A stretch of DNA of 38,950 nucleotides from Spirogloea muscicola (lineage: Eukaryota; Streptophyta; Zygnematophyceae; Spirogloeales; Spirogloeaceae): the NCBI GenBank assembly GCA_009602725.1, contig WELB01000118.1, forward strand, positions 285,240 to 324,189. The letters are read 5' to 3'. This document shows positions 20,036-30,300 of the stretch, piece by piece. Within the stretch, counting starts at the first letter, position 1. The number at the start of each line of letters is the position of its first letter. A model generated the notes under the pieces. It had not been told where the DNA came from and made no database searches. It saw only the letters and a program-made list of their open reading frames with translations. The translations under genes were made by a program, and so were the position numbers.

Positions 20036-20258
20036 TTTTCGGGCTGGCTTGTCACAGCCTTTGCCCCCATTAAGAGAGCCACTTTCCTGGCCAGGACCAT
20101 CGTATGCGCCTCTCCATCTTCCTCCAGCGGTCCATGGCTCACGCCTTGCACCTGCGTGCTGGCCGTGCTCTAGCTGCAGCCTGTGCTTTCGTCAGGGGGA
20201 TTTCCGGCTGCTAGTCTTTCGGATTTGCGGCTCCTCACTCGCGATTACTGAATATATT
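20036..20258 (+). mobile_element. family A tail plus second A 3' end
   Basis: The terminal hairpin 20042-20059 is followed by CCCCCATTAAGAGAGCCACTTTC. A second A piece then reads RMRLSIFLQRSMAHALHLRA and GRALAAACAF, with a frameshift before the SDLRLLTRDY-like ending at about 20250. Confidence 0.75.
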
Positions 20259-20261
20259 ACT

Positions 20262-21625
20262 CTAAGCAGAAAGGGCTCGCCCATTGAGGATAGGGGCTGG
20301 AAAAGCCAGCCCAAAAAAGAATGAACAAAGTACGAGAAGGGGGCCAGGGGAAGAGCTAAGAAAAACAAGCACACAAAGAAACAAAGCAGCTACGAAGCAC
20401 TCAGTAACCCCTGCTAAGCAGCCTCAAGTCAGAGAAGCTGGGCTCCTGGAAGCGGGTCCCCTGGCCAGAGCCAGAGGCAGCAGCGAGGGCTCTGCCGGCA
20501 CACAGGTGCAGCGCGCGGGCCATAGACCGCTGCAGCGAGACGGCCAAGCGCATCCGGTACACCTGCGCTAGCAACCCGGCTGCAGAATAGTCCACCGGCT
20601 CCCCATGGAAGCTGCGGACGATGGCGTGGCGGGCGAGCTGGTTGAGCAGCTCGAGCCACCGAGCGCCCAACGCCCCATGCGTGTCGATAGCCAGCGGGAA
20701 GAACTCGTCTTCCTGTGGATGATCAGCATATTTGAGCTCCTTGGCCTGAGCGACGCAGGCGACCGCATACCTAGCCTTGGTGGCACATTGGGCTGGGTGT
20801 CAGCGGTCGTATTCGTCAGTGGTCACCACGTCCAGGATAAGATGTGGCCCGCCGGCTTGTGGGGTGGCCACAAGGTCTACGCGACGAGCGTGGAGACCGT
20901 CGGCCCTTTGCTGGAGCGGCATGACGGCGGAGTTCTCCGCTGCCACCGAGAAGCCAGCCTCCACCAGGATGCCATTGATCGCATCCGAAAGGTGGTCTCG
21001 AGCCGCTGTCCGCTCTCCGCCGAGGGAACAGCGCAGAACATGAGCGGCCAGCTCCCCAGGCTTGGCCCCTCGCTTGACACATTCACATTGACGCAAATCC
21101 TGGAGACATGGTGGCGGCAGCCCCAGGAGCCGGTGGACGGCACTGGGGAATACCTCATCCGGGAGAGTGAGGGCGTCGTTGAGGGGGAGGGCCTGGAGCC
21201 ACGCCGCTGCCCCCGAGGAAGAGGCCGAGTGGAGTCTCGCGCGCCCGCGCAGGTCGGCCTCCGGGAGCTGCTGCAAGGAGGTGGTGAAGGCTGCCTTGTC
21301 CATCGCGGCTGCGAAGCGCGCTTGGACGCGCAGGTCGGCGGTGTGCGCGAGGTGCGCAATGGAGACCGCCTGGCCCGCCGATCCGGGTGCGCCGCGAGTA
21401 GCTCCTGGTGGGCGGAGCGTAGCGACGCCTGGAAAGGCAGCACACCCGTGTCTACCTCCACCACCGCCTGCTCCAGCGCACGCCGGCCGTTCGTGGACCA
21501 AGAAAGGCTGGGCCACGGAGGCAGCTGTCTATGCCCAGCTGCCGAGGTACGCCGCCCGGCAGGAACTGACGAGCGGGCGCAAGCCGAGACCGCCGTAACT
21601 GAGGGGTAGCGTCGCCTGATGAAGA
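20262..21625 (-). mobile_element. family A LINE, best-preserved copy (RT end + Cys knuckle + RLE + 3' UTR)
   Basis: A single frame runs from about 21625 to the stop at 20401-20403, broken only by TAG at 21529-21531 and TGA at 20800-20802. In order: ATLPLSYGGLGLRPLVSSCR (GGLGLR, near the end of the RT/thumb region), [27 protein letters not shown], the knuckle C-x-C-x12-H-x3-C (CECVKRG to HVLRC), RRVDLVATPQAGGPHLILDV (D-x14-D, same spacing as family B), AKELKYADHPQEDEFFPLAI (Lys/Tyr strand), DTHGALGARWLELLNQLARH and SDLRLLSRGY. Another A copy has TCC where the TGA lies (near 38763), so the stop is a point lesion. The 3' UTR has TTAGCTCTTCCCCTGGCCCC, hairpin 20294-20312 and GGGCGAGCCCTTTC. This is the reference copy for family A. 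Confidence 0.92.
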
Positions 21626-21644
21626 GCGGCAGGCGACTAAATCC

Positions 21645-21690
21645 TCCCAGTGGCCGCTAGAGTCAGCTGTGTGCTTTAGCGCTTTCCTAG
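21645..21690 (+). mobile_element. family A 3' UTR fragment
   Basis: CCCAGTGGCC followed by TGTGCTTTAGCGCTTTCCTAG matches the A 3' UTR box on the minus strand at 13.9 kb. It has no coding part and no hairpin. Confidence 0.6.
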
Positions 21691-21898
21691 CTGTGCCTGC
21701 GATGGCGGTGGCCCGATTGCCCCCCACTGGGCCGGCTGGCACGCTCGCGCCACCGAGCTCATGGCCGCGCCAGGCCCCGGAGCCCCTTCCGGGCGCCTCG
21801 CCCGCATGCCGAGCTCCCCCAGTCACCCTCGCCCGAGCACCCTCGCCCGAGCAGCAGTTTCCCGCGCCTGCGCCAGCGGCAATTGCTCCGCCCGTCGG

Positions 21899-22272
21899 GG
21901 TGGCAGAAGGGCTTCGTATTCCACCCAGCCCAGTGTGCAACCAAGCCTGGGTATGCGGTCGCCTGCGCCGCTCGTGCCAAAGAACTCAAGTACGCAGACC
22001 ATCCGCCAGCTGACGAGTTCTTCCCGCTGGCCATCGACACACACGGGGCGTTGGGTGCTCGGTGGCTCGAACTGCTCCACCAGCTTGCCCGTCACGCTGC
22101 CGTCGCCCGCCGCTTCCATGGGGAGCCGGTGGACTTCCCTGCAGCTGGGTCGCTCGCCCAGGTGTACCGCGTGCGCCTGGCCGTCTCGCTGCAGAGGTCA
22201 ATGGCCCGTGCGCTGCACCTGCGTGCCGGCCGAGCCCTCGCTGCTGCCTCTGGCTCTGGCCAGGGGACATAC
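21899..22272 (+). mobile_element. B-A junction and family A fragment lacking its 3' end
   Basis: About 24 bases of B (GGTGGCAGAAGGGCTTCGTA, as at 33529) are fused to an open A frame. It reads HPAQCATKPGYAVACAARAK, KYADHPPADEFFPLAIDTHG, ALGARWLELLHQLARHAAVA, AAGSLAQVYRVRLAVSLQRS and RAGRALAAASGSGQGT. At 22272 it stops 15 or so codons short and continues as an A-rich stretch (ACAAAAACAAAAAACACAC). Losing the 3' end is unusual for a LINE copy. Confidence 0.85.
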
Positions 22273-22800
22273 TACACAAAAACAAAAAACACACAGCTAG
22301 GCAGCTAGACAACAAGGCCCCCTTATCTTTGCGCTAGTTTTTGTCTGAACAATGTATTGGCTTGAATTGGCCTCGCTTTAATTTCATGCGCACCGCGCGC
22401 CTTCTCTCTTTTAGAGCTCGATTGTCGCCCATGTGCTACGCCCGGCTTCTGGCCCTGCGATCGGCCAATATCGACGTCTCAGAGTTGCCGGTGACACGAG
22501 GCGCAGATCGAGGGGCGACGTTGCCTCGGAGGCCCAATTCTCAATTCCTGAAGCTCTTCCGCGAAACAAAAGTTGCTACCGACGCAGCCGACATCCAAAC
22601 AAAAGCGGCGGTGACGGCGGCGGCTGCGGCTGCGGCGGCGGCGGCGGCGGCGGCGGCGCGGCAGCAGAGCGAGGAGGCTTGCGGAGGCATTGTGTGAGGG
22701 TCTATAGCGTGGCCTGCGCAGCGGCACTGGTCGTCGGCTGAAACCCAGGGCGCAAGCTCGCATGAGCAGCAACGGGAGCGGGCTAGGGACAGAGAGGGCC
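22273..22800. other. no firm gene; GCG triplet repeat
   Basis: A plus-strand frame ending at 22697 contains about 15 consecutive Ala codons from a (GCG)n tract at 22611-22660. It may be the 5' UTR of a downstream gene. No family is recognised. Confidence 0.35.
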
Positions 22801-22803
22801 ACC

Positions 22804-23327
22804 ATGGCGCTGCGCAAGGCCGCGGGGCTGCCCTGCGGCGAGCTTATGCGAGACGACGCCATGCCGTGCTCCAAGCTCACATGGGCCTGCTCATCCATCA
22901 CTGGCATTGGGGCCGCCATCGTTGCCTGGCCCCTTTGCTTCATCCACTACGGTGTGGCCCTGAGCTTCGTGGCCCTTCCCCGCCTCTCCGCCATCGCTCT
23001 TCGCAGTCCTCTCAGCCTGACATCAACACACCACTTGACATGCAGGAGTGTTGTACTTAGCTCTTGCACTCTCAGGATCAAGATCTTACTGCTGGTCAGG
23101 TTTAGGAATTTGCGAATGATATCGTGTCTTTGATCCGTGTCAGCCATGCTGTTGGGGCTTGCTTTGCACGCTTGGCAGGCACCAGGATCACGTGGCCTCG
23201 GATGTTACGCTGGCAGGCCTGCCTGGGAGTAGCTGGCGCTGCAGTTGCAGCGCTGCAGGTCCAGGCCATGGACCCCGCCTGCGAGCCCCAGAACGTTGAC
23301 GCCTATGACCAACAGCGGCGGAGATAG
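22804..23327 (+). CDS. possible small membrane protein, two exons, unidentified
   Basis: An ATG in the context GCCACCATGG starts a frame MALRKAAGLPCGELMRDDAM with a hydrophobic span SITGIGAAIVAWPLCFIHYG (about 22895-22955). A second open segment (about 23148-23327) has WQACLGVAGAAVAALQVQAM as a possible second membrane span and ends DPACEPQNVDAYDQQRRR and TAG. An intron between them is needed to join the frames; an acceptor GTGTCAG at 23147 is plausible, but the donor is unclear. I do not recognise the family. It may also be two unrelated chance frames. Confidence 0.3.
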
Positions 23328-24823
23328 TTTCTGACGACGAAGAAGAGACCCTCACATACATCCGGCAGACACATGTGTCTTTGTGAAGGACATTATGCAT
23401 GACCTCTGTGCACGACGTGAGCCTGCTCATGCAAGCAAGCTGGTTCTAGGTCGCAGTAAAAGAATATGAAAGGTGAGAAGCTCCTCTCTATCCGTGTCTT
23501 GTACACTGCGCTTATATCTCCTCCTTCTGAAAGTGAGCATTCCAAAAGGACTGTTGGCATGTGCCAGTCTCTGCTTGTACCACTTTCATAGACTTATATC
23601 TGAGGCGACTTTGTTGGAGGCAACTACAGAGTCAGTTTCAGGACAGAAGCTGCTCTATTGGTGTCCTCTCGTTCCCTGTCGCCAAGAGCACGTGTGTCCT
23701 GTGCTTGGTGGCCATGCTATTTTGTAGCATACGCCCACATGTCGCTCGGCCTCGACACCCGCGCGTGGACCAAAATGCAACACAGTAGCACTGTCAGTGT
23801 TGGAGACCTTGTTGTCCGAGATCTTACGCGCTAACTTTGTGTTAATTTTGGTCGTCTTGACTGTACATGAGGTGCCAAGTAATGCCTTATTGTCTACTAA
23901 GACTGCATATCCTCCTTGGTTGGTGCATTTCAGTCGAAGGCTGTCTTCATCCTGGCAAGGCCTTGTTTCTTGCAACCAACCTGGTGATACCAGCCACAAG
24001 TGAGTGTTTCAGATTCTCCATATTCAATTCAGCATGGAGCATGTTCTGTCACAATGTGTGGCTGTGTCATGCTTAGCAGCAGGGATGATCACATTGCTAC
24101 CATCCGATTGCACCCATTGTGGTGATGAGGAGTGCAGAACTTAGCTGTGGTGCTGAGCTGCAAAGGTCACATTGTCACAGGAAGATAGAAATTAAGTGCT
24201 GCCTGCCCTAGTTCTCCTCTGAAGCACTGTGATGAATGCTCAGTTTGAGAGCCCAGCTCTGTGATGAGCTTATACCTCCTACTCATACTGAGTGCTCATT
24301 GAGCAGTGTCATGTGCCTGTTGTGTTGTCTGTAGTTGAGAACTTGTGCACTATCTCTTCTAGTCTTTTTGAGAAATGTTGAGGCAAAAGATGAAACACAA
24401 GATAATGGGTAATTTGCAACTGATTTCTGTGATGCCCAACCTTGGAGACCTGATGCCTCACCTTAGACATCAATTTGTCTGTATTGCTGAGCTCCCATGC
24501 AGCCAGTGTAATCTCGCAGTGGAACTTTGTTGAGCCGTTGGCTGCTGTTGTGCTCATATTGCAGGACTTGAACCTGGCCGGACTTTCTGACAACACATTC
24601 AAGTCAATGTCGTATGTGATGGAGAGCTGATCATATAAGATGGAGATAATATCAGATTATGATATTTCACAAGCTGGTCAACTGGACGAAGATATCTGTG
24701 TTGAAGCGATGGGAATGCAGAGTCATACATGCCCAGAGTGGATGTATTGCAAAGGTTGTCACCTTTCTAGCAAGCTCAAGGTGGCAGCAGAACTGCCGGC
24801 TTGCTGGATGCAGAGCTTACAGA
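23328..24823. other. no recognisable gene
   Basis: The longest frames are short and without family signals. The GC content falls and no LINE pieces were seen. It may hold UTR or an untranslated transcript; nothing supports a specific claim. Confidence 0.4.
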
Positions 24824-25165
24824 ACGGGTGTAGGATGGACCACTCAGTAGTTACAAGTGAGGAGCCTCAAATCCGACAGACTTCCTGCTGGAAAACAATC
24901 CCCCGACAAAAGTCAGAGGCTGCAGCGAGAGCACGGCCAGCACGCAGATGCAAGGTGTGGGCCATGAGATTGTTTTCCGGCAGCTAGTCTGTCGGATTTG
25001 GGGCTCCTCACTCATAGCTACTGGATGGTCCATCCTACACCCGTTCTGACAAAGTGCTTTAGGCCCCTCTGTAATTTTGCCCCTTCGAATCCTTGTCATT
25101 CTTTTCGGGCTGGCTTCACAGCCCTTGCCCCCATAGAGAGAGCCACTTCTTTCTCGAGCTCACTG
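24824..25165. mobile_element. family A pieces forming a fold-back
   Basis: 24824-24965 is a minus-strand A 3' coding end (HTLHLRAGRALAAASDFCRG) with its following bases. From 24966 a plus-strand A end begins (AASLSDLGLLTHSYW) and continues through an A 3' UTR with hairpin 25107-25124 and GCCACTTCTTTC. The arms GGATGGACCACTCAGTAG..GAGGAGCC and GGCTCCTCACTCATAG..ATGGTCCATCC make an imperfect inverted repeat of about 80 bases (24824-24903 with 24967-25050) around a loop of about 65 bases. Confidence 0.8.
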
Positions 25166-25761
25166 CAGTCAGTTCGCTACACCAGTAGAGATACCGGGCA
25201 CAGTGGCGATACTGCTTGCAGAAGTGGCCATGGAGCCGGTGTGATCGAGAGCGCCGCCTGGTGCTCCTTGGTGAACTGAGGGCAAGCGGGGCAGGCACGG
25301 CGTCGGCGTCTGGCGCTAAGGAGTGAGTGTGGCTGGTCCATCAGGACACATGTGGGGTATTTGTGGGCAGCGGTCGTCGGTACCTTGCATGTAACGGGGA
25401 CACAGGGGTGGAAATAGGTCGATACTTAGCAAGCGAAGGGGGCAAGGGTTAGAAATAGGGTTTCTTCGACCGGTCAGCTCCCCCGCCCCCCAGCCACACC
25501 TCGTCCTGCGCCGCCGCCGACGCCGCGACCCGCGCCGCGGGACCCGCGCCGCGGCCTCCTGGCGGCGGCGGCCCTCCATGGCGGCTGCTTGAGCTTGCGC
25601 ACTTTCGCCACTCCGAGCCAGGAGGCGGCTGCTCGGCGAGCGCGGCCGTAGGAGAGCTCTCCCGGTGGCAGGGCGTCTGGCGATACCGGCGGCACTCGCC
25701 CGGGGCCCGTCGCCGAGGTTCCCGGCCGGCCTCCGGCGAGGCCGGCGCCGCGGCGGCCGNC
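25166..25761. other. upstream region of SAC3A, GC-rich, assembly gap
   Basis: This leads from the A fragment to the SAC3A gene. It becomes extremely GC-rich and contains an N at 25760. Long frames on the minus strand here are Arg/Pro/Gly-rich and look like composition artefacts. The SAC3A start codon probably lies here but cannot be fixed. Confidence 0.5.
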
Positions 25762-27288
25762 CCCGCTGCCAGCCTTGGCGGCGGCGGCGCCGCTGCCGGC
25801 ACCGCCGCCGGGTACCACTACGGCAGCGCTGACGGCATCCTGGGGTCCTGGAACGCTCACTACGCCGCGTACGGCGGCGCTGCCGCGTCTGCGCCTCAGT
25901 ACGGGAGCTACGGCTATGGCAGCTACGGCGCCGACTACGACGCCTACCAGCAGCAGCAGCAGCAGCAGCAGCACCATTGGTATGCGGCGCCAGCTGCTGC
26001 GGCCGGCGAAGCTGCCGGGGCCCCTCCTCCTCCGCCACCGGTGAGTGGCCACTGTGGGCGCGGTTCTGAGCATGCCCACTAGACGTTCCAACGTTCCACG
26101 ACCTTCTCATGGCTTCCTTGTGCCTTCTCTCGGTCGTCTGAGGCCCGACCTCGCGTCGCCACGGTCGCTCAGATGCTTGTTTGCTCTGCGGTCACCTCCT
26201 AAACCCTTCTCCTGGCGGCGGCGCCGGCGGAGCCTCTCGTGCAGCCTTTGCCAGCGGATGGCGACGTTGCTTCTGCCATGCCGTCTGCCGCGGCCGGGGA
26301 AGGTGCTACTGCTGCGCAGCCCCCTGCTGCATCCACTCCAGAAGCTTCCCAGCCAAGTGCGTCACAGCCGGCTGCACCAGTGGCTCCTGACGCGCGACCG
26401 CCTGCTGCAGCGGTTGACCGTGGAGGCAACCTCGATGCAACTTATCCGCAGGTTCCGAATGGAAGCCAAGTAAGACTGTCGCTATGGCGCGCTTCATGCT
26501 TGTATCTTGCCTGCTCTCGCAAGATGTCCTCTCTGCTGCTTCTCCTCAGACTGTCCGTGTCATGACCTTTTGGCAAGCCAACCTCACCTGAAGGTGTCTT
26601 CATTATCAGAAAGAGATTACTTAGTGTGAGTCTGAGAAGGATTTGCTCAAGCCAACTTCAGCTTACCTTAGATACGTGGCATACGCACATGCTAATACTT
26701 TCGGTGGTTGGGTAATGAGCACCTGCAGCTCCCTGAGGTTGTCGGCGCCAGTACCGCCCCAGGTGACGAAGCGGCAAGTGGCTCCCAGGACTACGATGCC
26801 GGCGAGCCTGCAGAGGCCAGGACCGCGCCCCCTCCTGCCACAGTGGCGGCTGGCAGCTCGGCCCCGGCCGTGGCGCAGCAAGTGCCCGAGCCGTCAGCCT
26901 TACTTCCTCCCCTGCCGCCTCCTGCTCCTGTCACAGAGCCCCGACTAGAGGACGCTGCTGCCCCCCTTCCGCCGCCATCGGGAGGGACGGACGGCGTTGC
27001 TCACGCCAGCGAGACGGCTGCGTTGGAGGTGGCAGCCCCAAATCCCGCTGATCCGACCTCCTACTATGCAACTCCAGCGACAGCAAGCGATGCTGCATAC
27101 GATCCTGCGGCGGGAGGCTATGTGCAGCAAGCCACTGAGGCTGGTCAGCAAGACTACTACGCCGGGTACGAGGGCTACGCGGACTACTATGGCTCAGGCC
27201 AGGGCTACTCCGCCTCGCAGTACTACCCGACTCAGCAGCCGCAAGCCGAGCAGGCGGTGTACAGCCAAGGGCATTACTACCAGCAGTC

Positions 27289-27319
<31 letters not shown>

Positions 27320-30300
27320 GCGACCTACAACTACGGCACGTCGGCTGCGCAGGCCAGCACGAGCTACTCGAACGACTACCAGCAGAATGCAAGTACGTAC
27401 GACGCCTACGGCCAGTACAACCAGGCGTATCAAGGGTACTCTAGCTACCAATCCTCAGGCGGCCCTTCACAGCAGGGCGCCTATAACCAGGCGGCCCGAG
27501 GCTATGGGTATGGCTACGGTTACTCGCAAGCGCAGGCCCAAGCTCAGCCACGCCTCCCGCCTGCTCGCCAATATGGGTGCGCCTCGTCCTCTTCATCACA
27601 TTCTTTTGATCCCCAGCCCAATGCATCTAGCTTCCTTTCCTTCTGCTCATATCAGCTTCGTATGCTTTGCTGCACAGTGTGAGGGAATGGGTTTGGGGTT
27701 TTACTTCTCACAGAGCCTCGCTGCTGGTCGTCTTGCAGCCCTCCACTCACCGGAGCCAATGCGATCGCAGTAGGCAGCACTTACACTCAGCCTAGTAGCC
27801 ATGGCTCTGCCACCAATTACACTGCCACCACCACCGCCTACAGCCCAAGCGGGGGCTACGCATCAGCCAGCGGCAACTACGTGCCTGCCAGCGGCTACTC
27901 TGCAGCCAACAGCTACAGCGCAGCCAGCAGCTATGCTCCTGCCAGTAATTACACTGCTGCCGCTGGTGCTTATGCACCTGCCAGCGCGTATCACGCAGCC
28001 AGTACTTACACTGCGCCTAGCAGCTACGGCGTGGCCGAAGGCTACAGCCTGGCCAATGGCTACGCTTCTGCTCCTTTGCCACAGTATCAGGAGGTGCATA
28101 CCCGGGCTTCCTCAAGGATTATCGCTAAGTACTTAGAAGGACCTGTAAAGTATGCCAGCTCTTATGACATTGACTTGATTACCGCATGACATGGTAACTA
28201 AGTGACTGGCAACTGCCTGTCTCCTGCAGGAGGCGCCTCCTTCGCCGCCACCGCCGCCTCCGCCGGACTCTCCTCCTGCACCCCAGCCTGTCGCTAGCAG
28301 CGACGTCGGGGGCCTGCCCTCTGCTTCTGGGCAGGTCCAAGCAGAGGCTGCCCCGCTGCCTTGGCAGGCCCCCAAAGCATCTGATGCAGTCACAAAGGAG
28401 CTTGCTGTGCCTGCCGTACTGGTGGCCACCACCAGTGCTGTGAATGTGAAAGTGGCTACAGGCCTTGGGGTTGGAAGCAGTGTGCCACCTTGGCGGAGTC
28501 CTACCACCAAGTTCCAGATTCACACTAATCCTCGCATTGTAGGCTCAGCCAAGCCCGCTTACATAGCCGTGAAGTTGCCGACGGTGACCACTAGCCCCAA
28601 GCTAGCTGGTGCAGAGGCCACTGCCGACAAGGCATTGCAGGTGGAAGCACGTTTCTGACTGATGTGCAGTTGTGCAAGCTTTGTGCCTCCATGCTGCTGC
28701 TCTGGTCGGTGTTGTTTATCTCAGAAATGGAACGTTTGCTAAGATCATACAGTCAAGCAGGAAGGCTCACTTAGGCTCTTAAGTTTATCGGCTTATCAGC
28801 TTGATGTAACCAGACATTTGATCGTCTGCCCAAGCATTCCTGCTCGCAGCCGGGGGCCTTTCCTCCAAGCTTGCGATCGTTCGTGGAGAGGAATCTTCTG
28901 CGGTGCGAGGAAAGCCAAAAGGCTGCGTGTCAAGCCATCATGCGGGAGGTGAGGCTGCCTTGTTCCACGCTTTAGCTGGCCTTGTCATTCAGTGGTTAAA
29001 AGCCGCCTCCAGTGCTCTTTCACATTCGTACTTTCCAACCTTTGGGATCTACTGAGTACGAGTGAGAAAGGCACATCTGGCAGTGATTTAACGTATATAT
29101 GTACTCATCATGCACAACTGTACAATACCTCACGCTCATAATTTGTAACCATGACTGCACACCTTCCACAGATGATTAGCACTGCAGCTAGGAATGGGAC
29201 GCTTTTCAGCAAAAACTGGGACACAGAGCCTCTCTTTCCATTGCCTCCACCGTCAAGGTTTGCAGTAGCTGCCATCATATAAAGCATTGAAGCCCAAGAG
29301 ATTATGCTGCTACACTGCAGTCATGATTTTAGCTTTACAATTCCTATGCAGCTGCTACTATTGCGCGTCCTTGACTACAGTGCACCTTCTCAATTAGAGA
29401 AAAATTTATGAGTATCCACTTACATTGGCTGAGCACGTCTTGTTCATGGAATTGCTTCACATGTGTGCAGCCAAGCTGAGGCTATGAAGGTTGGAGAAGT
29501 TGAGCAGGCAAAGCCTTCAAGCACAAGTCGGTGGCAAGCTCTTTCTGAGCAGGCAAAGTCGCCTCCAAGGACAAACGGTTCCTTGAGTGCCTCTGTAAGT
29601 GGTTGTGACCACCATGAGGCATTCTGATTCGTTACTTGCTGGCTTGTTGTATTATGTGTATCTCATAGAGGTGTTCTGTTTCATTAGAAGCAATCTTGCA
29701 AGAGCTGATATCATCGTTTTTTAGTATCAACCACCACCTGGCTTTGCTGGATTCTGCTGACGTTGCACCAAGGACTTGGGCTTTGTCAGCTCCCTGCAAA
29801 GCAGGAGATTGTGTGGAGGCGGCAGGAGCCCCAGTCCGGCAAAAAGCGGAAGAAGGTGTGGAGGAGGCATGGTGGCAGCGACAGCGAGGAGGATGAAGGA
29901 GAGGACGACACAGCCGGCGCCGGGCGCGGCCGTGAGGAGACTGTCGAGGAGAGAGACAGGCGACTGAAGAGAGCGAAGCGATTCGATCACGCACGGTCAC
30001 GTGGTGGTGGAGTCGGAGGCTCTGCTGGAGAGCGGAGGGCTACCGCCTACAAGGTCGGCAAATTTGGCCGATCCAAAATCTTGACCTTTGCAATATGTAC
30101 TGTAGAACAACCCATTAACTAAGGAAGGCTTATATGAAGTAGAGAAATGACGGTAAGCTGATTGCAATAGTAGAAAGAGCAAGTAGTATCTCCTGCATAT
30201 AGAATTCGAAGTTTCTATGTTATGTTTACTGCTGTTTTATAGGTTGTTGGGGTTACATGAATACACTGTACATCTTTCTGGCAGGTCCAGGTGGTCTGGT

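Noticed and set aside
25316-26110. Minus-strand frames of 200-260 codons opposite SAC3A exon 1
   Set aside because: Arg/Pro/Gly-rich composition across an assembly N, overlapping an exon that reads well on the plus strand; treated as shadow.
29790-30053. Bacterial or viral origin for parts of the window
   Set aside because: All recognised genes have multiple spliceosomal introns and plant-type proteins; no viral structural or replication genes are seen.
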